NCBI GenBank assembly: GCA_965262505.1
Contig: CBDHFM010000017.1
Location: forward strand, 1-29,148
Length of the DNA stretch: 29,148 nt
Direction of reading: 5' to 3'
Source of the DNA: JACPPO01 sp965262505
GTDB lineage: Bacteria; Acidobacteriota; Vicinamibacteria; Vicinamibacterales; UBA2999
Shown here: piece by piece, positions 7,172-15,229 of the stretch
Numbering within the stretch: position 1 is the stretch's first letter
How the letters are laid out: every line of letters begins with the position of its first letter
Translations under genes and position numbers: made by a program
The notes under the pieces: generated by a model
What the model saw: the letters and a program-made list of their open reading frames with translations, nothing else
The model's database searches: none
Told to the model about the DNA's origin: nothing

Positions 7172-7391
7172 CCGCGACCTCGACGCGCGTGACGAACACT
7201 TCGCTATGCAACCGTCGGGCAACCTCGGTCGGATCGGCGGACTCTAAGAACAGTTCTAACGCCTCGATGAGGCTGGTCCTCGCGGTCTCGACCGTCTGGC
7301 CTTGGCTGGCAATATCGAGTTCTGGGCAGAGGGCGACGTACATGTCGCCCTCACGTTCAATAATGGCGGTCACCTGGCGCGTGGATTCCAT
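7164..7391 (-). CDS. hicB: HicB-family antitoxin
   Basis: This 75-residue protein shows the HicB partial RNase H-like fold: VTAIIEREGDMYVALCPELDIASQGQTVETARTSLIEALELFLE. The C-terminus is short with no obvious added DNA-binding domain, so repression of the operon, if any, would use the small C-terminal tail. It precedes hicA, the reverse of the E. coli order but common elsewhere. Its start at 7391 is divergent from repA at 7503, leaving a 111-bp shared promoter region. Confidence 0.87.
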   Translation of the reverse strand: MESTRQVTAIIEREGDMYVALCPELDIASQGQTVETARTSLIEALELFLESADPTEVARRLHSEVFVTRVEVAVG

Positions 7392-7502
7392 GGCGCAATG
7401 ATAGCAGCCAGCGGGCGCTCGTCATCCCCGAGAGTTTCACGTATCATGCAGCGATTTTGTTGACATGGTGGCACTGAGAACATTGGTCCTCCTTCTGGAG
7501 CG

Positions 7503-8498
7503 ATGAGCGACCCTTCTCGACCCGTCAGCGGGTTCGTTCCCCTCGGTGACGTAGCCGGGGCGGTCGAACTGCCCGGCGGGCGCGTCCTGACACGCCGCGC
7601 CGCCGCGGGCCAGGCGCGGCACCACTTCACCCAGCTCGACCAGGTGACGCAGCTCATCGGCGCGAGCGAGACCGACGCCGATCTCGGCTTCATGGCGCGG
7701 TTGCTCGCGCTGTGTAGTCTGCCACGCACCAATCCCGGCGACCGGCTTCAGTATGTCCGGTGCAACGGGCCATACACACTCACCATGACCGCTTCGACCG
7801 AGGGCGTGAAGTTACCCTACGGCAACATTCCTCGTCTGCTCCTGGCGTGGGTCTGCACCGAAGCGGTACGGACGCAGCAGCGCGAGCTGGTCCTCGGCCG
7901 GTCGTTGTATGAGTTCATGGGGAAGCTCGGGATGGAGGATCACAGCGGCGGCAGACACGGCGAGCGGGCACGGCTGCGGAACCAGATGCGGCGGCTCTTT
8001 CGTTGCACGGTGTCGTTGGTCTATGAGGACGCGGGACGGGAAACGAGCGTGATTTCACCTATCGCCGATCGCACAGATTTTTGGTGGGATGAGCGCCGGC
8101 CGGACGCACCCTCGTTGTGGGACAGCAAGATCGAACTCGGGGAGAAGTTTTTTCAGGAGATCATCACACACCCGATCCCGATCGATCTGCACACGCTCAA
8201 GGCGCTTAAGCGGTCGCCTCTTGGTCTTGATTTGTATCTCTGGCTTACCTACCGGACGTTCACACTCAAGGCTCCGCTGCGCCTTTCGTGGCGGCAGGTG
8301 TACCGACAGTTCGGCCGACACCCATCCAAGGCGAACGATTGGCGCACCGTGGGTAACTTCCGTACGAAGTGTCTCCGCGAGTTCAAGAAAATCAAGCTGG
8401 CGTGGCCGGACCTGCACTATCGGCCGGTCAAGGGCGCGCTCGTCATCGAGCCGTCGCCGCCCCGCATCGCGCCGTCACAACTACGCCTCGTCGAATAG
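7503..8498 (+). CDS. repA: Plasmid replication initiator RepA (replicon 1)
   Basis: This 331-residue protein carries the segment LGFMARLLALCSLPRTNPGDRLQYVR, LPRLLLAWVCTEAVRTQ, LVLGRSLYEFM.KLGMED and LKALKRSPLGLDLYLWLTYRTF, characteristic of plasmid RepA proteins of the RepA_C type. It is homologous throughout to RepA at 19780-20763 in this window. The protein is expected to bind the 34-bp iterons at 9358-9442 and open the origin. Start ATG 7503 follows CTGGAG at short spacing; a TTGACA at 7460-7465 could be its -35 but no good -10 is seen. It is divergent from hicBA. Confidence 0.88.
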   Translation: MSDPSRPVSGFVPLGDVAGAVELPGGRVLTRRAAAGQARHHFTQLDQVTQLIGASETDADLGFMARLLALCSLPRTNPGDRLQYVRCNGPYTLTMTASTEGVKLPYGNIPRLLLAWVCTEAVRTQQRELVLGRSLYEFMGKLGMEDHSGGRHGERARLRNQMRRLFRCTVSLVYEDAGRETSVISPIADRTDFWWDERRPDAPSLWDSKIELGEKFFQEIITHPIPIDLHTLKALKRSPLGLDLYLWLTYRTFTLKAPLRLSWRQVYRQFGRHPSKANDWRTVGNFRTKCLREFKKIKLAWPDLHYRPVKGALVIEPSPPRIAPSQLRLVE

Positions 8499-8507
8499 CC
8501 TCACGCC

Positions 8508-9080
8508 ATGCGTATACGGATGATTTGGCTCGTGCTACTCGCCGCCGCTTGGACTGTTCCCGTGGCGGCTCAAGACCAGCCCGCTGAGTGGCCAACCGTC
8601 GATATCCTCGCCGCGGCCATCGAACACGAGGAGCGACGCTTACTCACCGGCTGCCAGCCCGTGTACCTCGACCTCGAATTAGAGGACGACAAGCGGAGTA
8701 CCGATCTGACCGTGGACCGCATCCGCAGGATGGCGGAAAGCCGACTGCGAGCCTCAAGGCTGCTCGCGGATGAACACTCCGACGTTACCCTAGACGTGAG
8801 CGTATGGGTCATCGGCCCCGCCTTCTATGGCAACGTGTCACTCATCCAACCTGTCTACCTCAGCCTTGGGAACACCTGGCCCAATGCCTTACTGCGATTT
8901 GTCCACGAGCCACCAAGTCCGATCGAATTACCCGGTGCTTTTTACTACGCCACCACTTGGAACCACCACAACCTCGGCACGCACAGCGGCGATGGAGGCC
9001 ACATCCTGCAAGCACTGTCCGAGAGTATCGATGCATTCATTACGGAGTACTTGCGCGTCAACGAGGCGGCGTGCAAATAG
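8508..9080 (+). CDS. Exported protein of unknown function inside replicon 1
   Basis: This 190-residue protein begins nine bases after repA. MIWLVLLAAAWTVPVAAQ is a clear signal peptide, cleaved near residue 22. The mature part has two Cys (GCQPVYLDLELED and the C-terminal EAACK) that could form a disulfide, an Asp/Glu-rich start and a His-rich stretch TTWNHHNLGTHSGDGGH. It resembles no family I know. It sits between repA and the iterons; the second replicon has no gene at the equivalent position. It is therefore probably a cargo insertion into the backbone, though co-transcription with repA is likely. Confidence 0.7.
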   Translation: MRIRMIWLVLLAAAWTVPVAAQDQPAEWPTVDILAAAIEHEERRLLTGCQPVYLDLELEDDKRSTDLTVDRIRRMAESRLRASRLLADEHSDVTLDVSVWVIGPAFYGNVSLIQPVYLSLGNTWPNALLRFVHEPPSPIELPGAFYYATTWNHHNLGTHSGDGGHILQALSESIDAFITEYLRVNEAACK

Positions 9081-9296
9081 CACGGCCGTTCTGAGCGGCC
9101 GGCCATAACGGCCCTCCGAGCTGGAACGGGAAGCCCTGTCACCCGCAGGGCCGCAGCGCAGTGTAGGAGCCGCGTAGCGGCTTGACGCGGGCTGTGAGTG
9201 GAGGCTATCTCCGGGCTCGAGAATGGCCCGTAGGACGCACCCTCGGGCTTGGCACCCCCCCTCCTACCATCCGCCGCCGGTAAATCGCGCCTGGGG

Positions 9297-9489
9297 GCCG
9301 CTCAGCGCCTCGGGTGGGTGATTTCCACAAAACGCTGTGATATGAGAGGTTTTTCCACGGGTAAACAGGAAGAGTTCACCCATAAAAGTATCGGGTAAAC
9401 GGGAAGAGCTCACCCCTAAAAGTATCGGGTAAACGGGAAGAGCGTACAAGTAGTACTGATCAAGTAGTACGTACCTCCAAGTACGTACA
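9297..9489. promoter_or_regulatory. Iteron origin of replication (oriV1)
   Basis: Three direct iterons begin with CGGGTAAAC at 9358, 9392 and 9426, an exact 34-bp period; the second half of the unit reads GGAAGAG. Upstream is a DnaA-box-like ATTTCCACA (9321-9329) and a second TTTCCAC just before the first iteron. Downstream is a GTAC-rich element (9444-9489) that is nearly identical in the second origin. Confidence 0.85.
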
Positions 9490-9654
9490 AGCTGTTGGCC
9501 TGTTCATCGTCGGGTTCTTGAAGGGCTGAAAAGGGCTTGACCGACCAGCCGTTTGGTGGGGTCAATAAGGGGAAGAGTCGCGACACGGCCTGATTTCCTC
9601 AGGAAACAGCCGATCTGGTGGTACCAGTACAGCAACACCCGCCGAAAAACTGCC

Positions 9655-9787
9655 CGGATAGCCGTAGCGGTCCTGGCGCGTCAACGGCTGCGCCGTCCTC
9701 CGCTTGCTCCGGCCCTGCTGGTGACACCCCCGGCCCGCTGCGGCTTAGCTCGCCGTTAGGGCCGGAAGGTACCCTTCCGGCCCGTTT
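9655..9787. other. Conserved GC-rich region with perfect hairpin (replicon 1 copy)
   Basis: From CGGATAGCC through GCGTCAACGGCT.CGCCGTCC to a perfect 11-bp hairpin at 9759-9783 (arms GGGCCGGAAGG and CCTTCCGGCCC, loop TAC). The same order occurs at 21226-21359 after the second origin. In the second copy two stem base pairs differ but stay paired. No open frame explains the conservation. It may be a structured RNA, a primosome or single-strand initiation site, or an attenuator before the next gene. Confidence 0.6.
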
Positions 9788-9838
9788 CTGACGCCTCTGA
9801 GAGAACATCACCGAGCCGTGTATGGGAGAATAAAACCC

Positions 9839-10183
9839 ATGTATACGTGTCTGGAAACAGACGAACCGCTCAAGCCTCGAAGACCGTTTAAGTGTCGCAA
9901 GTGCGGCACCGAAGAAGGCACATGGCGCATTGGTACACTGGCAATAGGTTGCTCAAAATGCGATCGGGTGATTACAGGTGATCATGCTGAGGCCATGTGC
10001 ATCGAGCAGAGGCGTTACTTTGAGGCCGGTCGATACAGGGATCAGGTCAAACAGGCCGGAAGTCCAAGCGGTATTCCTATTCCTAAATCGATAGAGAAGT
10101 TCAGGAATCAGCTTGGACCTGGGGATCGAGAGGCTTATCCTCTGCGCGTCAACCCAGATCCCAACTGGCCGTTTTATTATTAA
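9839..10183 (+). CDS. Small zinc-ribbon protein, function unknown
   Basis: This 114-residue protein has two CxxC pairs: C19/C22 in KCRKCG and C38/C41 in GCSKC, a zinc-ribbon arrangement. The remainder is basic and polar and ends in PDPNWPFYY. I prefer the ATG at 9839 to the GTG at 9818 because GGGAG lies about ten bases upstream. It occupies the slot after the conserved hairpin that in the second replicon holds a nuclease-like gene. Possible roles include nucleic-acid binding; nothing more specific can be said. Confidence 0.65.
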   Translation: MYTCLETDEPLKPRRPFKCRKCGTEEGTWRIGTLAIGCSKCDRVITGDHAEAMCIEQRRYFEAGRYRDQVKQAGSPSGIPIPKSIEKFRNQLGPGDREAYPLRVNPDPNWPFYY

Positions 10184-10269
10184 ATGTTCATCCCTGGCGC
10201 CAAGACGCTCTAGCGGAGGCGATCTCCCCCATCAGCTCAGGAGTAGGCCCCCGGAGAAAGGCGATCGCC

Positions 10270-10530
10270 GTGATCCGCGAAACGGTCCTCAATGGCGAAC
10301 CCGCGCTCGACGTGGACATCGAGGAGGAATTCGACCGCGCGCTCGGGAGCGGTGTGTGGGTCATCGCCCCCCCGACGGCGGACGTGGCGTCCTGGCACCC
10401 CTGTGACGAGGACAACACGGATGCCCTTGAGGACGTCCTGGCGGCGGCGGACCCGGACCCGACGCGGGACGAGGCGTCAGACCCCCCAGGCTGGCTTATC
10501 CGGCGTCTGTGGGCCTGGGTCCAAGGTTGA
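10270..10530 (+). CDS. Small acidic protein, function unknown (copy 1)
   Basis: This 86-residue protein starts at GTG 10270 with GGAG upstream. It is strongly acidic (EEEFDRALG, DEDNTDALEDVLAAADPDPTRDEASD) and ends in PPGWLIRRLWAWVQG, a short aromatic/basic tail. A close copy is at 22081-22344. Its 3' end overlaps, on the opposite strand, the end of a mobilisation-type gene. Conservation of the frame in both copies, with mostly conservative changes, indicates a real protein. The acidic body could be a DNA-mimic or an interaction partner, but this is speculation. Confidence 0.72.
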   Translation: MIRETVLNGEPALDVDIEEEFDRALGSGVWVIAPPTADVASWHPCDEDNTDALEDVLAAADPDPTRDEASDPPGWLIRRLWAWVQG

Positions 10531-10656
10531 ACAAGGCCCGGTCCCGGTCACGCTCGAGGAACTCATCGAGCCCCTCCGTGAGCTGCTGATTGGCTTTCGT
10601 GTCCTGGGCGGCGCGGGCGAGCGCCCAGGCCCCCGCGAGGATTTTGCGGCGTGTGT
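10496..10656 (-). pseudogene. Mobilisation-type protein remnant, C-terminal part (copy 1)
   Basis: Reads RRKILAGAWALARAAQDTKANQQLTEGLDEFLERDRDRALFNL and stops at 10498-10496. The motif TRRKILAGA followed by two short helices and DRALF is typical of small MobC/TraD-like accessory mobilisation proteins. The N-terminal part is replaced by helicase-derived sequence at 10657. Longer relatives are at 22310-22552 and 25478-25690. Family call is moderate. Confidence 0.6.
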
Positions 10657-11396
10657 GCACGTTGGGCGTCAACAACCTGCGCGCGCACTTCAACCAGATG
10701 GAGAAGGCCCTACGCAATCGGGTCGGGCATGACCTGACCGATGTCTCCGAACAGTTGACCGAGACGCATGAGATCCTCTTCTCTGACGATATCTTCCGCC
10801 ACCTCGTCGTGCAGCGTAGCCGCGCCTACGCGCGCGAGAGCCAGATCCGCGAGACGGGGCGCGCGGCCGCCTTCCCCGAGCGCAAGCCGCCGCAGGTGGC
10901 CGCGTACTCCATTCGCAAGACCTACGGGCGGCTGCTCGACATGTTCGAGAACGCGTTCACGCAGCAGAACCCGCTCTTCACGCTCCCCATGTATTACCCC
11001 CTCGCCTGGTACAAGGGACCGGACACACGCATCGATCCATTCGAACAGAACCGGCAGAAGCAAGTCGTTGGCCTGATCCGTACGAACTTCCTGAAGCGCT
11101 TCGAAAGCTCCGTTGTCGCGTTCGAACTCTCCTGCGACCGGCTGCTCCGGAAGCTGCTGGCCTTCCTCGAGGTTCATAGTGAGACCGTGGCGGAGAAGAG
11201 GAAGCTTGAGCACTGGAAGTCCGAGACCGCCGAGATCCTTGGCTACGCACGCAGTCGGCAACTCGAGTTCTGGGGTCAAGACGGAGACGAGTCGGAGGAC
11301 GACGACATCGTGCCCCCGGAGATGCTCGATGCGGTTACATCGTTGAGCCGAAGCGCCTGCCCGTGGTGGCGCTACGCCGTATCCTCGGTCAGGTAG
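10590..11396 (+). pseudogene. Internal fragment of a large defence-type helicase
   Basis: From about 10657 the plus strand encodes NNLRAHFNQMEKALRNRVGH ... LVVQRSRAYARESQIRE ... AYSIRKTYGRLLDMFENAF ... LFTLPMYYPLAW ... IVPPEMLDAV. I recognise this as the middle region of SNF2/HepA-like helicases that partner adenine methyltransferases in restriction or DISARM-like loci. Neither an ATP-binding motif nor the C-terminal helicase lobe is present. The first about 22 codons of the open frame are just the antisense of the mobilisation remnant. At about 11335 the frame leaves helicase sequence and collides with the methyltransferase. This is a deletion derivative, not a working gene. Confidence 0.65.
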
Positions 11397-14206
11397 CGCT
11401 CAAGAAGCGCGCCTCGGCCAACAGGTCCGAGCGCCAAGCCTGGGCCGCCGACGACCTGCTCTTCGTGTCCAACTACGGCGAGGGCGAGGAACGCCGGATC
11501 GCCTTCGCCCACTTCTCGACACCAAGCGATGGCCACGACTTGCCGACCCTCAAGGTGCTCGGATGGGACAACCTCGACACGCCGCTCCACCTCGACGCGA
11601 TCGCCAGCGAGCTGACCGAGCACCTCACCTGGCCCGACGACGAGGGTGACCCAGACGCCTGGCGGGCGCGCTGGCGCGCTGCCTTCACACTGCGCCACCG
11701 CGAGGTCATCACCACCTCGAAGGAGCTCTCCGAGAGCCTGGCCGAGCTGGCCCGCGCGATCCGCGACCGCATCCGGACGGCGCTCTCCATCGAAACCGAG
11801 ACCGGTCTGCTCACGAAGCTCATGAACGCGTTCCAGACCGCGCTCGTCCACGACCTGGACCAAGCCGGCTTCGCCGACATGTACGCCCAGACCATTGCCT
11901 ACGGTTTGCTCTCGGCCCGCATCACCAACCCCGCACGGCGCACCGCCGACGACTTCGTCGCTCACATGCGGACGAACCCGTTCCTTCGGGAGATGATGCA
12001 GATCTTCCTGCGTGCGGGCTGGCGCCGCGGCAAGGCTGGCGGACCGGGCATCGACGTCGACGAGCTGGGCGTCTCCGAGGTCGTGGAACTCCTCGACCAG
12101 GCCAACATGGAGGCGGTCGTTAGCGACTTTGGCGACCTGAACCCACAGGAAGACCCGGTCATTCACTTCTACGAGCACTTCCTCGCCGCCTACGACAAAA
12201 AGCAGAAGGTGAACCGGGGCGTCTTCTACACGCCACGCCCGGTGGTCTCCTACATCGTGCGCTCGGTGGACGAGCTCTTGCGGAGCGAGTTTGGCCTCAC
12301 CGACGGCCTCGCCGACATCACCACCTGGGGCGAGATGGCGAAGCGCCACGAGGATCTGAAGATCCCGGAAGGCACCGCGCCTACCCAGGCCTTCGTTCAG
12401 ATCCTCGACCCGGCCACCGGCACCGGCACCTTCTTAGTCGAGGTCATCGACCTCATCCACAACACGATGGCTGCGAAGTGGAAGACGCAGGAGCACAGCG
12501 AGGCCAAGATCAAGGAGCTCTGGAATGAGTACGTTCCGCAGCACCTGCTGCCGCGCCTGCATGGCTACGAGTTGCAGATGGCGCCCTACGCGATCGCCCA
12601 CCTCAAGGTCGGCCTCAAGCTCTACGAGACGGGATACAGACTCGGCGGCATTGAGAGAACGAAAGTCTTTCTCACCCACGCCCTTGAGCCTGCACGCGAC
12701 GACCGAGAACAGATCGAGCTACTTGACCTCGCGCAGGCGCTTGCGCACGAAGCAGAAGCTGCGGACATGGCCAAGCGCTCTGTCCGCTTTACTGTCGTTC
12801 TCGGCAATCCCCCGTATTCGGGGCGCTCATGGAACCTCACACCGGAACTGCGGCGCCTAGTTGAGCCCTATCGCTACGTTGCCGGTGGGAAGATTCAAGA
12901 GAAGGGGGCACTTCAGCTCGAGAAGAGCATTCAAGAGGACTACATCAAATTTTTCCGTCTCGCACAGGCATGCGTGGATCGCTCCGGCGTCGGGCTCGTG
13001 GGGCTTGTGACGAGCCATGGCTTCCTAGACAACCCGACTCTCCGGGGGATGCGATATTCCTTGATCCACTCTTTCAATCACATACAGGTTCTCGATCTTC
13101 ACGGGAACGTCTCGCGCCGTGAGCAGGCACCAGATGGATCCCATGACGACAACGTGTTTGACATCAAAAAAACGGGTGCGGCAATCACGCTTATGACACG
13201 GTCGAGAACCACGTCGGGACCATCTGTCGTCAGAGTGGGGGACCTTTGGGGCTCAAGAGCGCACAAGTATCCATGGCTTCTGACCAACGCTGCTGGCTCG
13301 CGCGCCGTTGGCGCAGAGGTCCGACCAGCTTCACCCCATTGGCTGCTTGTTGTTCAGGATCTTAGCGCCCGTGACGAGTACGAGCGCGGAGTGTCAGTGG
13401 CGATGGCCTTGCCGGTGCACAGCAAGGGCGTAGTCACAGGACGGGATGCGTTCGTTACTGACTTTGACGAGAATGCGCTGCTCGCTCGCATGAAAGACTT
13501 TGTCGATACAAGGAACTCCGACGCAGAACTTGTCAAACGCTACAACTTGAACCCGAGTGACTGGTGGAATGTCAGCAAGGCTCGTCTGAGTATGCCTCCA
13601 GCGGAGACCCATAGAGATTACGTCCGGAGGATGCTCTATCGCCCGTTCGACTTCAGATACTGCTTCTATCACCCAGCGGTGTTGATGTCTCCAAGGAAGC
13701 CCGTGATGAGGAATGTTAGAGCGGACAATTCCCTACTCGTTACGTCTCGTATGACAAAAGGGGAGTCTTTCGCGCATGTAACCGTGGTTCGCGGTCTGGC
13801 AGAAGCGATACTTTTATCGTCAAAAACATCGAACAACGCGATCGTGTTCCCACTCTATCTCATCACGCAGGAGGAAGACGGCCAGCAGTCGCATCTCGAA
13901 GTTGAGCGCCACGCTGCCTTCTCGAGGGTGTTCTTGTCGGTGATCGTGCACACCACAGACCTACTAACGCTGCCTGAGGGTAGAGGGGACCTCAAGACGT
14001 CCGTTGGACCGGATGATCTTTTCGACTACATCGTGTCGATCCTGCATTCACCGGGGTATCGGCGGCGGTACGAGGAGTTCCTCAAGCGAGACTTTCCCCG
14101 GATTCCGCTGACGTCTGAACTGGGTCTGTTTGAAAGGCTTGTGCAGGCCGGCGGCGAACTCTCGCAGTTGCACCTGATGGAGTCTCACCGAAGCTCGGCC
14201 GCTTGA
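11363..14206 (+). CDS. Type ISP-like DNA adenine methyltransferase (5'-truncated, frameshifted near the end)
   Basis: This 947-residue frame contains VFYTPRPVVSYIVRSVDELL (from about residue 287), the SAM-binding motif DPATGTGTFL (D349) and the catalytic NPPY (residues 482-485). A divergent target-recognition part and the type ISP C-terminal region follow. Family members methylate adenine and form the modification part of single-chain restriction enzymes or of helicase-linked systems. The family-like reading runs upstream of the GTG at 11363 (GYIVEPKRLPVVALRRIL), back to about 11335, where it meets the helicase fragment; the natural N-terminus is gone. The stop at 14204 is caused by a two-base insertion near 14184; the true C-terminus continues in another frame to 14604. 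The nuclease and helicase motor are absent, so restriction is not expected. Confidence 0.83.
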   Translation: MVALRRILGQVALKKRASANRSERQAWAADDLLFVSNYGEGEERRIAFAHFSTPSDGHDLPTLKVLGWDNLDTPLHLDAIASELTEHLTWPDDEGDPDAWRARWRAAFTLRHREVITTSKELSESLAELARAIRDRIRTALSIETETGLLTKLMNAFQTALVHDLDQAGFADMYAQTIAYGLLSARITNPARRTADDFVAHMRTNPFLREMMQIFLRAGWRRGKAGGPGIDVDELGVSEVVELLDQANMEAVVSDFGDLNPQEDPVIHFYEHFLAAYDKKQKVNRGVFYTPRPVVSYIVRSVDELLRSEFGLTDGLADITTWGEMAKRHEDLKIPEGTAPTQAFVQILDPATGTGTFLVEVIDLIHNTMAAKWKTQEHSEAKIKELWNEYVPQHLLPRLHGYELQMAPYAIAHLKVGLKLYETGYRLGGIERTKVFLTHALEPARDDREQIELLDLAQALAHEAEAADMAKRSVRFTVVLGNPPYSGRSWNLTPELRRLVEPYRYVAGGKIQEKGALQLEKSIQEDYIKFFRLAQACVDRSGVGLVGLVTSHGFLDNPTLRGMRYSLIHSFNHIQVLDLHGNVSRREQAPDGSHDDNVFDIKKTGAAITLMTRSRTTSGPSVVRVGDLWGSRAHKYPWLLTNAAGSRAVGAEVRPASPHWLLVVQDLSARDEYERGVSVAMALPVHSKGVVTGRDAFVTDFDENALLARMKDFVDTRNSDAELVKRYNLNPSDWWNVSKARLSMPPAETHRDYVRRMLYRPFDFRYCFYHPAVLMSPRKPVMRNVRADNSLLVTSRMTKGESFAHVTVVRGLAEAILLSSKTSNNAIVFPLYLITQEEDGQQSHLEVERHAAFSRVFLSVIVHTTDLLTLPEGRGDLKTSVGPDDLFDYIVSILHSPGYRRRYEEFLKRDFPRIPLTSELGLFERLVQAGGELSQLHLMESHRSSAA

Positions 14207-14604
14207 TTACCGCGTACGAGGGTCTCAGCAGGCCTGGGGTGGGCCTGGTGGGATGGTCTGATGGCACGGTCTGGCTCGATGCCGGCAAGACCAACGCTCG
14301 CGAGGGCCACCGCGCCACAAAACCAGGCACCATCGGTTTCAACGGCGTGCCCGAGGAGGTCTGGGACTTCCAAATCGGCGGCTATCAGGTCTGCCATAAG
14401 TGGCTCAAGGACCGGAAAGGCCGCACACTCTCGGATAAGGACATCGCCCACTACCAGAAGATCGTCGTGGCCCTCAGCGAGACCATCCGCATCATGGCCG
14501 AGATCGACGAGGTCATTGAAGCCCACGGCGGCTGGCCCGACGCATTCCAGACTTGGTCGGAAGCGGATGCGGCATCGGCAGGGGATTCAGCGCAGCAATC
14601 GTAA
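14203..14604 (+). CDS. Detached C-terminal specificity tail of the methyltransferase
   Basis: This 133-residue frame can start at TTG 14203, overlapping the upstream TGA as TTGA. It contains VWDFQIGGYQVCHKWLKDRK and LSDKDIAHYQKIVVALSETI, hallmarks of the end of type ISP enzymes, which normally continue the methyltransferase chain without a break. The in-frame reading before the TTG (SPKLGR) joins the upstream protein at MES, so the split is a frameshift. It could still be made by re-initiation, but is more likely a dead tail. Confidence 0.75.
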   Translation: MITAYEGLSRPGVGLVGWSDGTVWLDAGKTNAREGHRATKPGTIGFNGVPEEVWDFQIGGYQVCHKWLKDRKGRTLSDKDIAHYQKIVVALSETIRIMAEIDEVIEAHGGWPDAFQTWSEADAASAGDSAQQS

Positions 14605-14744
14605 CAGGCGCGAACACCAATAAAATCAGGGCCGCCATGCGTCGCGAGCGATGCCGCCGGCACCCGCGACCTACTCCGGGCGGGCTACTCTCTCAGGCCC
14701 CAATAGATCGCATCGAGATGAACCAGCAGGATGCCATCAGATGC

Positions 14745-14821
14745 CGCGATCCGAGCTGCTGCGTCCTGGTGTCGTCGCGTACGCCGTCCGCCTTTTAGAC
14801 GCGGACATAGCCGATCAGCAT
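14745..14821 (-). pseudogene. Serine resolvase N-terminal fragment with in-frame stop
   Basis: From ATG 14821: MLIGYVRV, a TAA where SK should begin, then KADG and a few unrelated residues. The stop replaces the catalytic-Ser codon region. Palindrome 4 is directly upstream. Confidence 0.75.
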
Positions 14822-14822
14822 G

Positions 14823-14845
14823 TGTCGTAAACGGCGTTTGCGACA
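14823..14845. promoter_or_regulatory. Res-like palindrome 4 (one base short)
   Basis: TGTCGTAAACG then CGTTTGCGACA with only one central base instead of two. The loss is at the expected crossover point and should impair recombination. Confidence 0.6.
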
Positions 14846-15229
14846 TGCGGGCACGGGTCCGGGGCTTCGGTTGCCGCGCGGTCCAGTTCGGTCAGCATCC
14901 GGCGGATGTCGCGGTAACAATCGCCGTTGACTTCTCAGACGCGCGCGGCAGTCGCCGATCGGGATTCGTCGCTTGCCAGCCTAGTCACTGGCGCGCGAAC
15001 GGGTGCCTACACGCGGAGGTCTTCCCGGACCCGACGGCCGCGAAGATCGCCACGCCGGTATAGAGGCACGCTCAGGAATGGTCAGCCATTCCGGCGTCAG
15101 GCGCTCGCCACTTGCTACGAGACGCGCGTTGCGGCAGCGCTGGCCTTCGCTAGCGCGAGCCGCCCGCCAGCGAGGGATTCTGGCCGGCGTCCTTACGCGG
15201 GACGGGGCGAAGTCTGCCCGCCCGTGTCG

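Larger units (their letters stand above)
10269..10656 (+). repeat. Long direct repeat, copy 1 (acidic gene plus mobilisation-gene end)
   Basis: This stretch is nearly the same as 22080-22470. The first about 110 bases and the last about 150 are almost identical; the middle differs by scattered changes and a 3-bp length difference. Similarity ends sharply after GCGGCGTGTGT in both copies. Confidence 0.9.
14605..15229. other. Non-coding stretch with resolvase and mobile-DNA debris
   Basis: Apart from the resolvase fragment (14745-14821) and palindrome 4, no gene is convincing. A minus-strand snippet near 14870-14920 reads RDIRRMLTELDRA and may be a gene end. CGCTTGCCAGCCTAGTCA at 14970-14987 matches, with one difference, 5107-5124 beside the IS200 element. 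Confidence 0.45.

Noticed and set aside
7460..7488. Sigma-70 promoter for repA with -35 TTGACA at 7460
   Set aside because: No acceptable -10 hexamer lies 16-18 bases downstream, so it is mentioned only in the repA entry.
11372..12349. Minus-strand 325-residue frame opposite the methyltransferase
   Set aside because: Antisense of a clear methyltransferase coding sequence with SAM-binding and catalytic motifs on the plus strand.
5107..14987. Shared 18-mer at 5107-5124 and 14970-14987 as an attachment site
   Set aside because: Only about 18 bases with one mismatch are shared and the flanks differ; it could be debris of a common element beside IS200, so too weak to call.
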